A stretch of 35,817 bases of DNA from an uncultured Holophagaceae bacterium (GTDB lineage: Bacteria; Acidobacteriota; Holophagae; Holophagales; Holophagaceae): assembly GCA_903880675.1 (NCBI GenBank), contig CAIRQL010000226.1, positions 1 to 35,817 of the forward strand. The letters run 5' to 3'. Below the pieces are notes generated by a model. It did no database searches. It was given only the letters and a program-made list of their open reading frames with translations, and was not told the origin of the DNA. Below are positions 16,417 through 24,371 of the stretch, piece after piece. The stretch's first letter is position 1; each line of letters opens with the position of its first letter. A program made the translations under genes and the position numbers.

Positions 16417-16435
16417 TTGTGTCCATACTTGACCC

Positions 16436-18121
16436 ATGCCGACCGTTCCCCCATCCCTGCGCCCAGCCCTGGGCTTGGCGCTCCTGCTCCTCGCCCTCCT
16501 CTTGGTGGCCTGGGCGGCTTGGCTGGACCCTGCCAACGGGTGGATGGTGGCCGCCACCGTGGCTCTGGGTGCCTGGCTGGGGTGGGCCATCCGCCAGTTG
16601 TGGATCTATCCCCGCCTCCTCTCCCGGGCCGAGGTCCACTGGGCCGCCGGTGCTCCGGCCTCGGAAGTGGCGGCCCTGTTGCAGGACGCTTCCCTGGCTC
16701 TGGGCGAGTTGGGCTATCGGATTCACCTCCTACGAAGCCTGGCCCACGCCTCCCTAGGGTACCGGGATCGGGCTTGGCTGGATCAGCTCCACGGGCAGCT
16801 GGCCCGCTTGCCCTGGTGGGTGCGGCCGCTCGCCTCCAGGGCCTTCCGCCGCATCGAAGGCCCGCCCACTCCTCGCCGCCTGGCCTGGGGCGAGCGGCTC
16901 CTACGCTTGGCGCCGACCATGGGGCGCCTCCACCACCTGCAGGGGATCCTCCTGCTGCGAACCTCGGATCCGGAGGCCAGCCAGCAGGCCTGGCAGCACT
17001 TCGAGGCGGCCCTGCCCCTCTCCTGGGATGACCCCCTCCTGCTGGAGGACCTCCTGCTGGCCGCCTTCCAGCAGGGGCACGCCCGGGTTGCCGAGCAGGC
17101 CCTGGGCATCCTCTCCTCCCGCCACGGGGACCCCCGCATCTCCTGGAACCGGGGGGCCGCCGGTATGCACCTCCTGCGCCTAGGACGGGATGTGGAGGCC
17201 CTGGCGCTGGTCCAGGGCATCCCCCCGGACCGTCGGGACCAACCCTTGCCCTGGCTTGTGGAAGCAGCCGGGCGGCGGCGCCTGGGAGACCGCGAAGGGG
17301 CCTGGCGGACCATCGAAGCCGCCATTGAGCGCCTGCCTGAGTCCTTCCCTCTCTGGATGGAGCGCCACAGCATTGCCCTGGATCTCCCGAAGGAGGAAGA
17401 GGCGCACCGGAGCCTGCTCAAAGCCTGGGAGCTCATCCTGGGGGGGCCAGAGGGAGAGGGAGACCGCCTGGAGTGGCTCCTGAGACGGGCCGAGTTCGCC
17501 TTCTGGTGGGAGGATGACCCGGCCTTTGCCCTGGAGCTATTGACAGCGGTTCCCTCCGACCGACAAGGGGGCCACCACCCCCCTCTCGCCCTCCAGGCTC
17601 AGGTGGCCGACGGCCAGTACGAACCCGCCTATGCCGAAGTCACCGCCCTGCTGAAGGAGGCGCCCGAAGATACGGACCTGCTGCTACTGCAGGCGGACTG
17701 CCTGGCCGGAATGTCCGCCTGGGAAGCCCTGCGTCCCTTCCTGGAAAGCCTTCCGGAGCCTTGCCGGGAGCGCCCATCCTTCTGGCACCTGCGGGGCCTG
17801 GCTCGTTCCCACCAGGGGGACCTGCTGCCCGCCCGCCTCGACCTGGAGCGGGCCGTCCGCATGGACCCCCGGGAGCCGCGCTTCCTGTTGGATGCGGGCC
17901 ACGCCTGCGCCGAGCTGGGGGACTGGGATCGCGCAGAGGGCCACTGGCGCCAGGCCCTGCACCTGGAGCCGGAAAGCGAGGAGGCCCTCATCCACCTGGC
18001 CGAGGCCCGCAGAGAGCTGGAGGACCTGGATGGAGCCCGGCGCTACCTCCGGGAGTGCCTGCTCCACCACCCGGACAGCGGGGAAGCCCAGACCCTCCTG
18101 GCGGCCCTGGAGGCGAACTGA
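16436..18121 (+). CDS. Membrane-anchored TPR-repeat protein
   Basis: This 561-residue protein has two N-terminal hydrophobic helices (about 9-30 and 36-53) and then a long all-helical solenoid. TPR-like units are clearest at the C-terminus, in the stretches rich in PREPRFLLDAGHACAELGDW and the following EGHWRQALHLEPESEEAL pattern. No enzymatic motif is seen. Such proteins scaffold envelope complexes or bind partner proteins, and the partner is unknown. The middle (about 100-400) is diverged and rich in Leu, Trp and Arg. The ATG at 16436 has no good ribosome site. It is convergent with another TPR protein (18148-19206). Confidence 0.7.
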   Translation: MPTVPPSLRPALGLALLLLALLLVAWAAWLDPANGWMVAATVALGAWLGWAIRQLWIYPRLLSRAEVHWAAGAPASEVAALLQDASLALGELGYRIHLLRSLAHASLGYRDRAWLDQLHGQLARLPWWVRPLASRAFRRIEGPPTPRRLAWGERLLRLAPTMGRLHHLQGILLLRTSDPEASQQAWQHFEAALPLSWDDPLLLEDLLLAAFQQGHARVAEQALGILSSRHGDPRISWNRGAAGMHLLRLGRDVEALALVQGIPPDRRDQPLPWLVEAAGRRRLGDREGAWRTIEAAIERLPESFPLWMERHSIALDLPKEEEAHRSLLKAWELILGGPEGEGDRLEWLLRRAEFAFWWEDDPAFALELLTAVPSDRQGGHHPPLALQAQVADGQYEPAYAEVTALLKEAPEDTDLLLLQADCLAGMSAWEALRPFLESLPEPCRERPSFWHLRGLARSHQGDLLPARLDLERAVRMDPREPRFLLDAGHACAELGDWDRAEGHWRQALHLEPESEEALIHLAEARRELEDLDGARRYLRECLLHHPDSGEAQTLLAALEAN

Positions 18122-18126
18122 GGCAG

Positions 18127-18140
18127 GCCCCGTGCGGGGC
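18127..18140. terminator. Small hairpin between convergent TPR genes
   Basis: A GCCCC-GTGC-GGGGC hairpin lies in the 26-bp convergent gap. There is no T tract, so this is a weak call. Confidence 0.35.
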
Positions 18141-18147
18141 AGCAGAG

Positions 18148-19206
18148 TCAGGGGAGCTGGCCCCCCTTGATGAGGGCGAGCTTGGCGTCGAAGCGAGCCT
18201 GATTCTCCGGCATCGCATACTTGCGAGCCTTCTCCAGGGCCTTGATGGCATCCTTCTGGCGCCCCTGGGCCAGGTGGACCCGGGCCTGGATCAGGTGGAA
18301 GTCCGGCTCCTGGGCCAGCAGGCGGATGGCACTGCGGATCCGCTTCTCGCCCTCTTCCAGGTTGCCTTCCTGCAGGGCCTCCTCGGCCAGGAAGGCGTTG
18401 AAGAAGGGGTCCTGCTTCCGAACCTCGAGACCCCGCTCCCGGTAGACCTGGGCCTCCTTCTCTCGGCCCTGCGCCTTCAGGAGGGTCTCCAGGTTGCCGC
18501 AGGGGGCGCCATCCCGGGGATCGGCTTCCATGGCCCGCAGGAAGGAGGCCTCCGCTTCGGCTTCCTGTCCCTTGCTGCGCTGGACCACCCCCAGGATGTT
18601 CCAGCCCACACCGAGCTTGGGATCCACGGCGATGGACTGGCGCGCAGACTGGAGGGCCTCGTCCTCTTGAGCTTCCTCCAGCAGCTCTACCGCCCGGTTG
18701 CTGTGAAACAGCGCCACCACTCGATTGAGCTCCAGGGGCGTGATGAGCTGACTATCGCGCCGGACCTCCGGCAGGAAATCCGCTACCAACTGCTGTCCCG
18801 CCATGCCGGAGGACACCACGGCCACGATGTGTCGCTCGTAGCGAACGGTGTTGCCCACCCGCCGCCAGCGGCTGACACGGAGGGACTCTCCGTAGCGGGC
18901 CTCTAGGCCAATGGACCTGCAGGCAGCGACATAGAGGGCCGTCAGGGTGAGGCAGTTGGCCTTCCGGTCTCGCCAGGCTTCGCTGGTGGTGCGGGTGTAG
19001 GCGTTGTCATAGGTGATTCCCAGGCCCCCCTCTGCCGACGGGGCGAAGAACGCCCTCACCATGGCCGAGACCTTCGCGGTGACCCCCTGCTGGCTCATGG
19101 TGTGTCGGCGCGTGAAGGCCTGGAGCTCTGGGGGAGCCTCAAAAGGATCCTCCCCGGCGCCCAGGAGAAGGGTGCTCAGCAGGAAGGGAAGAAGGCGAAG
19201 ACCCAA
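18148..19206 (-). CDS. Exported transglutaminase-like protein with TPR repeats
   Basis: This 352-residue protein starts with a signal peptide (1 to about 18). A transglutaminase-like (papain-fold) domain at about 30-150 has a plausible catalytic triad: Cys85 in KANCLTLTALY, His126 in YERHIVAV and Asp143 in LVADF. TPR repeats occupy about 170-345 (DPKLGVGWNILGVVQRSKG and following). Related proteins act as periplasmic peptidases or crosslinkers, or only as binding proteins. The activity here is not known. The start is TTG at 19206, with GGGAG about 8 bp upstream. The next in-frame Met (37) would remove the signal peptide. Divergent from the formyltransferase. Confidence 0.78.
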   Translation of the reverse strand: MGLRLLPFLLSTLLLGAGEDPFEAPPELQAFTRRHTMSQQGVTAKVSAMVRAFFAPSAEGGLGITYDNAYTRTTSEAWRDRKANCLTLTALYVAACRSIGLEARYGESLRVSRWRRVGNTVRYERHIVAVVSSGMAGQQLVADFLPEVRRDSQLITPLELNRVVALFHSNRAVELLEEAQEDEALQSARQSIAVDPKLGVGWNILGVVQRSKGQEAEAEASFLRAMEADPRDGAPCGNLETLLKAQGREKEAQVYRERGLEVRKQDPFFNAFLAEEALQEGNLEEGEKRIRSAIRLLAQEPDFHLIQARVHLAQGRQKDAIKALEKARKYAMPENQARFDAKLALIKGGQLP

Positions 19207-19284
19207 AGTCAGGCTCCCGGGACAAAAGGTAATACGGGCTTGGAGTCCGGCAGGTTATGAGATGCTCTGTGGGTTGGAGGGATC

Positions 19285-20220
19285 ATGCCTAGCCCGACCG
19301 CCGTCGTGTGCGCCTACTCGAGCGTGGGGACAGCCGCCCTTGAGGGGCTGCTGGAGGCGGGTGTCGAGGTGCTGGCACTTTACACCTACGCCCAGGCCCC
19401 GGACGAGCACTGGTTCACCCCCCCCGCTGCGGTGGCCCAAGCTTGCGGGATTCCAGTCCACCGAGTTCCTGCATTCAATGACGATGCTGTCTTCGAGGCG
19501 ATTGCTGCCCACCGGCCAGACTTCCTGTTCAGCTTCTACTTCCGGGAGATGATCCAGGCCCGGGTCCTGGATCTTCCCCGCCTCGGGGCCTACAACCTGC
19601 ACGGCAGCCTGCTCCCGAAATACCGTGGCCGAGCCCCCCTCAACTGGGTGCTGGTGAAGGGCGAGACCGAGACCGGCGTCACCCTGCACGCCATGACCCC
19701 CAAGCCAGATGACGGTCACATCGTGGCCCAGGCCCATCTGCCCATCGCCTGGGATGAAACGGCCCTGAGCCTGACGGAGAAGGCCGCCACAGCCGGCCGG
19801 GATCTGGTCCGGGCGGCAGTTCCCGGCTTGGTGGACGGCAGCGCCCCCCGCATCGACCAGCGGACCCTGGGGCCCTCCACCTACTTCGGAGGGCGTAAGC
19901 CCGCCGACTCCCGCCTCCTGCCCACCATGACCGTCCAGGAGGCCTTCAACCAGATCCGCGCCGTGGCGGATCCCTGGCCGAACGCCTTTCTTGAGACACA
20001 CCTGGGCACGGTGAAAGTCGCCTGGGCCCTGCCCTGTGCGGAGCCCTGCCCCGTTGGAGCCTTCCGCCTCTCCCGGGAAGGTGTCCTCCTGGGCTTTGCC
20101 GATGGGGCCCTCCGGATCCACAGCCTCAAGTTCCAGGGGCACCGCCTGGAGCGGCCCACCGATCAGGCCGGGGCCCTCCGGGCCATCGGCTTTGATGAAC
20201 CGCCCACCCCGGGGGCCTGA
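19285..20220 (+). CDS. ArnA-like formyltransferase (stand-alone)
   Basis: This 311-residue enzyme of the methionyl-tRNA formyltransferase superfamily transfers a formyl group from N10-formyltetrahydrofolate to an amine. The best match by eye is the N-terminal half of ArnA (UDP-Ara4N formyltransferase), including FSFYFRE, NLHGSLLPKYRGRAPLNWVL and GETETGVTLH. The catalytic trio is Asn104, His106 and Asp142. The ArnA decarboxylase half is absent, and no arn genes are nearby. A true fmt would differ in the N-terminus and have a tRNA-binding C-terminal domain. The product may be a formylated amino sugar, which is inferred. GGAGGG precedes the ATG. The KAS III-like gene follows 56 bp on. Confidence 0.82.
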   Translation: MPSPTAVVCAYSSVGTAALEGLLEAGVEVLALYTYAQAPDEHWFTPPAAVAQACGIPVHRVPAFNDDAVFEAIAAHRPDFLFSFYFREMIQARVLDLPRLGAYNLHGSLLPKYRGRAPLNWVLVKGETETGVTLHAMTPKPDDGHIVAQAHLPIAWDETALSLTEKAATAGRDLVRAAVPGLVDGSAPRIDQRTLGPSTYFGGRKPADSRLLPTMTVQEAFNQIRAVADPWPNAFLETHLGTVKVAWALPCAEPCPVGAFRLSREGVLLGFADGALRIHSLKFQGHRLERPTDQAGALRAIGFDEPPTPGA

Positions 20221-20276
20221 GCCCCTTCCGACTCACTGCAGTATTCTGTCCGCCGATACCCCACTCGAGGAGCCCC

Positions 20277-21332
20277 ATGCGAAGCGTGATCATTGGAACC
20301 GGCATCGGCGTGCCAGCGAACATCGTCACCAACGAGGCCCTCTCCCAGCTCATGGACACGTCCGATGAGTGGATCCGCGTCCGCAGCGGCATCCGGGAGC
20401 GGCGCTACGCCGATCCGGGGCAGAGCTCCTCGGACCTCGGTGTGATTGCCGCCGCCCAGGCCATTGCCCAGGCCGGCCTGACCCCTGCCGATATCGACGC
20501 CGTGATCTTTGCCACCATGACCCCGGACCGCCTCCTGCCGGGGAACGGCCCGCTGCTGCAGAAGGGCCTTGGCCTGCGGGACATCCCCACCTTCGACATC
20601 CGCCAGCAGTGCAGCGGCTTCCTCTACGGTCTGGAGCTGGCTGACCTCTTCATCCAGAGCGGGCGTTACCGCCGGGTGCTGCTGGTGGGGGCTGAGGTCC
20701 ACACGCCCTTCATGCCCTGGCACCTGGGCTGGGACACCCTCATCGGCCAGTCCACCCGGGAGATCACCGAAGCCGAGCGGGCCGAGAACACCCTCACCCG
20801 AGACCGCACCGTCCTCTTCGGGGATGGCGCCGGTGCGGCCGTGATCGAAGGCCGGGAGGGCGAGGAAGGCCTCCGCCTGATCCGCCTCCACACGGACGGC
20901 AGCGGGGCCGATGTGCTCACCATGCACGGGGCGGGCTTCAAGCGGCGCCCCTTTGTCACCCACCAGCAGATCGACGACGGGGAGACCCTGCCTTTCATGG
21001 CCGGCAAGGAGGTGTTCCGCTCCGCGGTGACCCTCATGCCTCAGGCTGTGCGAGAGGTCTGCGAAGCCTCCGGCATCACGGTGGACTCCCTCGACCTGGT
21101 GCTCGTCCACCAGGCCAATCTCCGCATCATCGAAGGGGTGCAGAAGGCCCTGGGCCTCCCACCGGAGAAAGTCCCCCACAACGTCGAGCGCTTCGGCAAC
21201 ACCACCGCCGCCACGCTGCCCATCCTGCTGCACGAGTGCCTCACCGATGGCCTGATTCGTCCAGGGATGAATCTGGTGTTCACGGCCCTCGGATCTGGAC
21301 TTCACTGGGGTGCGGCCCTTTACCGCACCTAG
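20277..21332 (+). CDS. 3-oxoacyl-ACP synthase III family protein (FabH-like)
   Basis: This 351-residue thiolase-fold condensing enzyme has a complete catalytic triad of Cys112 (RQQCSGF), His278 (VHQANLRII) and Asn308 (FGNTTAA). The N-terminal TSDEWIRVRSGIRERR is typical of FabH. It is longer than canonical FabH (about 320) because of an extra stretch around residues 145-180 (after the VGAEVHTP segment) before FGDGAGA. GNTTAAT replaces the usual GNTSAAS. It may start fatty acid synthesis or condense a special acyl group. No acpP, fabD or fabG is next to it, so I leave the symbol open. GAGGAG precedes the ATG. Confidence 0.85.
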   Translation: MRSVIIGTGIGVPANIVTNEALSQLMDTSDEWIRVRSGIRERRYADPGQSSSDLGVIAAAQAIAQAGLTPADIDAVIFATMTPDRLLPGNGPLLQKGLGLRDIPTFDIRQQCSGFLYGLELADLFIQSGRYRRVLLVGAEVHTPFMPWHLGWDTLIGQSTREITEAERAENTLTRDRTVLFGDGAGAAVIEGREGEEGLRLIRLHTDGSGADVLTMHGAGFKRRPFVTHQQIDDGETLPFMAGKEVFRSAVTLMPQAVREVCEASGITVDSLDLVLVHQANLRIIEGVQKALGLPPEKVPHNVERFGNTTAATLPILLHECLTDGLIRPGMNLVFTALGSGLHWGAALYRT

Positions 21333-21336
21333 AGGC

Positions 21337-21364
21337 TTGCCGGACCCGCTGACCGGCCTAGACT
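21337..21364 (+). promoter_or_regulatory. Sigma-70-like promoter for the PepSY gene
   Basis: TTGCCG (21337-21342), 16 bp, TAGACT (21359-21364). It lies 23 bp before the ATG at 21387. Confidence 0.5.
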
Positions 21365-21386
21365 GCCGGTCATCCCCGGAGTCCCC

Positions 21387-21734
21387 ATGCGCATCCACCC
21401 CCTGGCCCTCGCCCTCTGCCTGCCGGCCCTGGTCCTCCCCGCAGGCACCGCCAAAGCCGGGAAGCGAGCCTCTGGCCCCGTCACCTCCAGCAAGGAGGCC
21501 AAGGCCATCGCCGAGCAGGAAACCGGCGGGAAGGCCATTTCAGCCCGGCGCACGGCCCTCAACGGCGCCTCAGGGGGCTGGGAGGTGGAGGTTCGCATGC
21601 CTCGGGACACTCAGGGCTGGCGGTGCATGATCGATGCCGACACCCACCTGATCCATAGCAAGACCCGGATTCCCCAACCCGGAGGCAAGGCCAAGCCGGA
21701 ACCGGCCCCCCGGGTGGTCAAAGGGACCCGCTGA
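21387..21734 (+). CDS. Small secreted PepSY-like protein
   Basis: This 115-residue protein has a signal peptide (1 to about 24). It is followed by one PepSY-like unit at about 34-95 (SKEAKAIAEQETGGKAISAR, then GWEVEVRMPRD and a cysteine-containing MIDADTHLI strand) and a basic Pro/Lys tail. PepSY domains are found in peptidase propeptides and small periplasmic proteins thought to restrain proteases or bind membrane partners. The function here is not known. GGAG lies 5 bp before the ATG. Confidence 0.65.
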   Translation: MRIHPLALALCLPALVLPAGTAKAGKRASGPVTSSKEAKAIAEQETGGKAISARRTALNGASGGWEVEVRMPRDTQGWRCMIDADTHLIHSKTRIPQPGGKAKPEPAPRVVKGTR

Positions 21735-21850
21735 GGGCCTTGGCCGGTCCCAGGGGTTGGTTCACCGGTTTTTCCAACCCTGGGGACGGGACAAGTTGAC
21801 AGTTCGCCCTAGAATCTAATCCGTGGCCTTCGCCACAGGGAGACCGACAC

Positions 21851-22894
21851 ATGGGACTGATGGACTGGGGCAAAGCCCAATTCCTCGACATCCTCGAATG
21901 GCTGGACGATTCCACTGACACGCTGGCCTGGCGCTTCCCCATGCGCGGTCAGGAGATCCAGAACGGCGGCAAGCTGGTGGTCCGGGAGAGCCAGGAAGCG
22001 GTCTTCATCAACGAAGGCCAGCTGGCGGACGTGTTCAAGCCCGGCACCCACAACCTGACCACCCAGAACCTGCCCATCCTGGCCACCCTGAAGGGCTGGA
22101 AATACGGCTTCGAGAGCCCCTTCAAGAGCGACGTCTACTTCATCTCCACGAAGCTCTACAACGACCTCAAGTGGGGCACCTCCAACCCGATCATGATGCG
22201 CGATGCCGACTTCGGCATGCTGCGCATCCGGGCCTTCGGCATCTACTCCATCAAGGTGGTGGACGCCGGCACCTTCCTCAAGCAGCTCGTGGGCACCAAC
22301 GGCGTCTACACCGTGCCTGACATCTCCGAGCAGCTGCGCAAGACCATCATGAGCCGCTTCACCGATGCCCTGGGCGAGGCCAAGATTCCAGCCCTGGACC
22401 TGGCTGCGAAGTACGACGAGCTCTCCGAGTTCGTAAAGCAGAAGCTGCAGGAAGAGTTTGCGACCATGGGCCTGGAGCTCTCCAAGTTCTTCGTCGAGAA
22501 CATCAGCCTCCCCGAAGAGGTCGAGGCCATGATGGACAAGCGCACCAGCGTGGGCATGATGGCCCCCGTCATGGGCGCCTACACCCAGATGCAGGTCGCC
22601 GATGCCATTCCCCTCGCCGCCCAGAATCCCAGCGGCATTGCGGGCATGGGCATGGGCGTGGGCCTGGGCTTCGGCATGGGCAATGTCATGGGCCAGCAGA
22701 TGACCGGCGCAGCCCAGCAGATGGGCCAGCAGCCCTTCCCTGGCGGTTCCGCACCGGCCCCCGCCGCCCCAGCCAAGTCGCTCAAGGAGGAGCTGACCGA
22801 CCTGAAGGAGCTCTTCGACGGCCAGCTCATCACCCAGGCAGAGTTCGACGCCTCCCGGGCTGTGATCATGAAGAAGCACGGCATGGGCAGCTAA
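21851..22894 (+). CDS. SPFH domain protein with C-terminal SHOCT domain
   Basis: This 347-residue protein has an SPFH (band 7/stomatin-like) domain at about 30-235, with the pattern of the virion-core/YdjI-like branch that has no N-terminal membrane helix. A Gly/Met/Ala/Pro-rich linker (about 250-310) leads to a SHOCT module at the end (LKELFDGQLITQAEFDASR). SPFH proteins form large oligomers on membranes, and the soluble branch may respond to membrane damage, as in PspA-type stress. The linker MGMGVGLGFGMGN is low complexity. The ATG at 21851 follows a GGGAG ribosome site. A TTGACA at 21796 lacks a properly spaced -10. Confidence 0.85.
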   Translation: MGLMDWGKAQFLDILEWLDDSTDTLAWRFPMRGQEIQNGGKLVVRESQEAVFINEGQLADVFKPGTHNLTTQNLPILATLKGWKYGFESPFKSDVYFISTKLYNDLKWGTSNPIMMRDADFGMLRIRAFGIYSIKVVDAGTFLKQLVGTNGVYTVPDISEQLRKTIMSRFTDALGEAKIPALDLAAKYDELSEFVKQKLQEEFATMGLELSKFFVENISLPEEVEAMMDKRTSVGMMAPVMGAYTQMQVADAIPLAAQNPSGIAGMGMGVGLGFGMGNVMGQQMTGAAQQMGQQPFPGGSAPAPAAPAKSLKEELTDLKELFDGQLITQAEFDASRAVIMKKHGMGS

Positions 22895-22920
22895 GGCCTG
22901 AACTGATTTCTTTTCCCATC

Positions 22921-22942
22921 TGAGGCGGCGAAGGCCGCCTCA
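22921..22942. terminator. Bidirectional hairpin terminator
   Basis: A perfect 9-bp stem TGAGGCGGC/GCCGCCTCA with a GAAG loop lies between convergent genes. On the plus strand a T-rich TTTCTTTT precedes it. The hairpin includes the stop codon of the CDF gene (22940-22942). Confidence 0.7.
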
Positions 22943-23890
22943 GTGATGTCCACTGCAGTCATGGTGCTCAGACGCTTCCTGATCATGCTGGTGCAGGAAG
23001 CGGTGGTGGTGCCGATCCGCCATGGCCCGGGTCTCGAAGTGCAGGGTGAGGTGGCGGACCCCGTAGCGGGTCGCCAGCAGCTGCTCAATGGCCTGATGAT
23101 GGGCCTCGGTGTCAGCCAGCCGCTCTGCATCCACGATGATGTGGGCGGTGCAGACGCTCAGGTGGCTGCAGACCCGCCAGGAGCGGAGGTCCTCCACCCC
23201 CAGGATGCCCGGCAGGCGGAGCAGCTCCCCCTTGGCCTCCTCCTGGTCGAAGGCGGCCCGGTGCATGAGGATGCCCAGGGCGTCCCGGAGCAGCAGGAAG
23301 GCGCCCCGTAAGATGAGCGCAGCGATCCCCGCCGCCAGCAGGGGGTCCACCCACCGCCACCCCGTGAAGTGGATCACCACCATGCCGGCCATGACCGCCA
23401 CATTGGCCAGGCTGTCCCCCAGGGCATGAAGGTAAGCGCTGCGGAGGTTCAGATCCCGCTCCTGCCCCGTGCCGGCGGCCGGCACCAGCACGTAGGTGGC
23501 GGCCAGATTCAGCAGCAGGCCCAGGGCGGAGAAGCCGATGGCCCAACCGAGGCGGATCGGGTGGGGATGACGCAGGCGGCTCCAGGCCTCCACGAGTACC
23601 GCCCCCGCCAGCACCAGGAGCAGCAGAACCCCCAGAAGCGTGTTGAAGATCTCGATGCGGTGCCACCCGTAGGACCACTGGTCACAAGGCTCTCGGCGGT
23701 TGGCCACCCGGATGCTGCCCAGGGCCAGCAGGTTCACCACCGCATCGTTGAGGTTCTCCAGGCTGTCGGACACCAACCCCAGGGAACCGGTCCACAGTCC
23801 GCCCAGGCCCTGGACAAAGAAGTTCACCGCGAAGATCAGTGAGCTAAGGGCCAGGCGCCCTGTGGTGGTCGGACCATGCCCATGGGCCAT
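22940..23890 (-). CDS. Cation diffusion facilitator family metal exporter
   Basis: This 316-residue, six-helix CDF exporter pumps divalent metal out of the cytosol in exchange for protons. The N-terminus (MAHGHGP) and C-terminal tail (HHHRFLHQH, then HHDCSGHH) are histidine-rich. Helix 5 has the usual H155-x3-D159 (LHALGD). The matching helix 2 site, normally HxxxD in zinc exporters, reads E45-x3-D49 (ENLND). A C-terminal cytoplasmic ferredoxin-like domain follows (about 200-290). The ATG at 23890 was chosen for the typical His-rich start. An upstream in-frame start at 23965 is less likely. The lipoyl-fold gene lies 115 bp upstream in the same direction. Confidence 0.85.
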   Translation of the reverse strand: MAHGHGPTTTGRLALSSLIFAVNFFVQGLGGLWTGSLGLVSDSLENLNDAVVNLLALGSIRVANRREPCDQWSYGWHRIEIFNTLLGVLLLLVLAGAVLVEAWSRLRHPHPIRLGWAIGFSALGLLLNLAATYVLVPAAGTGQERDLNLRSAYLHALGDSLANVAVMAGMVVIHFTGWRWVDPLLAAGIAALILRGAFLLLRDALGILMHRAAFDQEEAKGELLRLPGILGVEDLRSWRVCSHLSVCTAHIIVDAERLADTEAHHQAIEQLLATRYGVRHLTLHFETRAMADRHHHRFLHQHDQEASEHHDCSGHH

Positions 23891-24005
23891 CAGTGCCCCC
23901 TGGAGCGGCCGCCCTGCAGCCTGACCGCCCGCCGGGCACACACCCTCTGCATGGAACCCCCTCACCAGGAATGGTGGTCCCAGTGTAGCCGTTCAGGGTC
24001 CGCCG

Positions 24006-24242
24006 CTAGTTGTCCCGGTCGGAGTCGCCAATCACCACCAGGTCATCGTCCTCGTAGGCGTAGTCCCCTTCCTCAATGAGGACCTCCCGGACCCGTCCGC
24101 ACTCGGGGGCATGGATGTAGAACGACGAGTGGGAGGAATCGGTGCCTTCGAGGATGAGCAGGGGCTCGTCCTCCTCCACCTCCTGGCCAGGACGGACGAG
24201 AACGTCCACCACATAACCCGGCCACTCCGCCCGCACGATCAT
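24006..24242 (-). CDS. Lysine-free biotinyl/lipoyl-fold mini-protein
   Basis: This 78-residue acidic protein matches the single hybrid-motif (biotinyl/lipoyl) fold along its whole length: PGYVVDVLVRPGQEVEEDEP, then LLILE, then APECGRVREVLIEEGD, then LVVIG. In carriers, the hairpin after LLxLE holds the (E)AMKM lysine that is biotinylated or lipoylated. Here residues 32-43 read EGTDSSHSSFYI, and the protein contains no lysine at all, so it cannot be modified in the normal way. It may be a structural or regulatory relative of BCCP or glycine cleavage H protein. GGAGGG lies 4 bp before the ATG, supporting translation. Divergent from ychF. Confidence 0.75.
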   Translation of the reverse strand: MIVRAEWPGYVVDVLVRPGQEVEEDEPLLILEGTDSSHSSFYIHAPECGRVREVLIEEGDYAYEDDDLVVIGDSDRDN

Positions 24243-24371
24243 GCCGCCCTCCGTCCGGCCCCAAGGACCATGGCGGGGAGAGTATGGCGGGAACGGTCCC
24301 TGCGCAAGGGCCAGAAGTGGTTCTTTTTGTAACCCCCGCTCTCTGAGATACTGGATGGCTTGGAGGTCTTG

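Noticed and set aside
21796-21820. TTGACA followed by TAGAAT or TCTAAT upstream of the SPFH gene
   Set aside because: The spacers are 8 and 13 bp, too short for a normal promoter.
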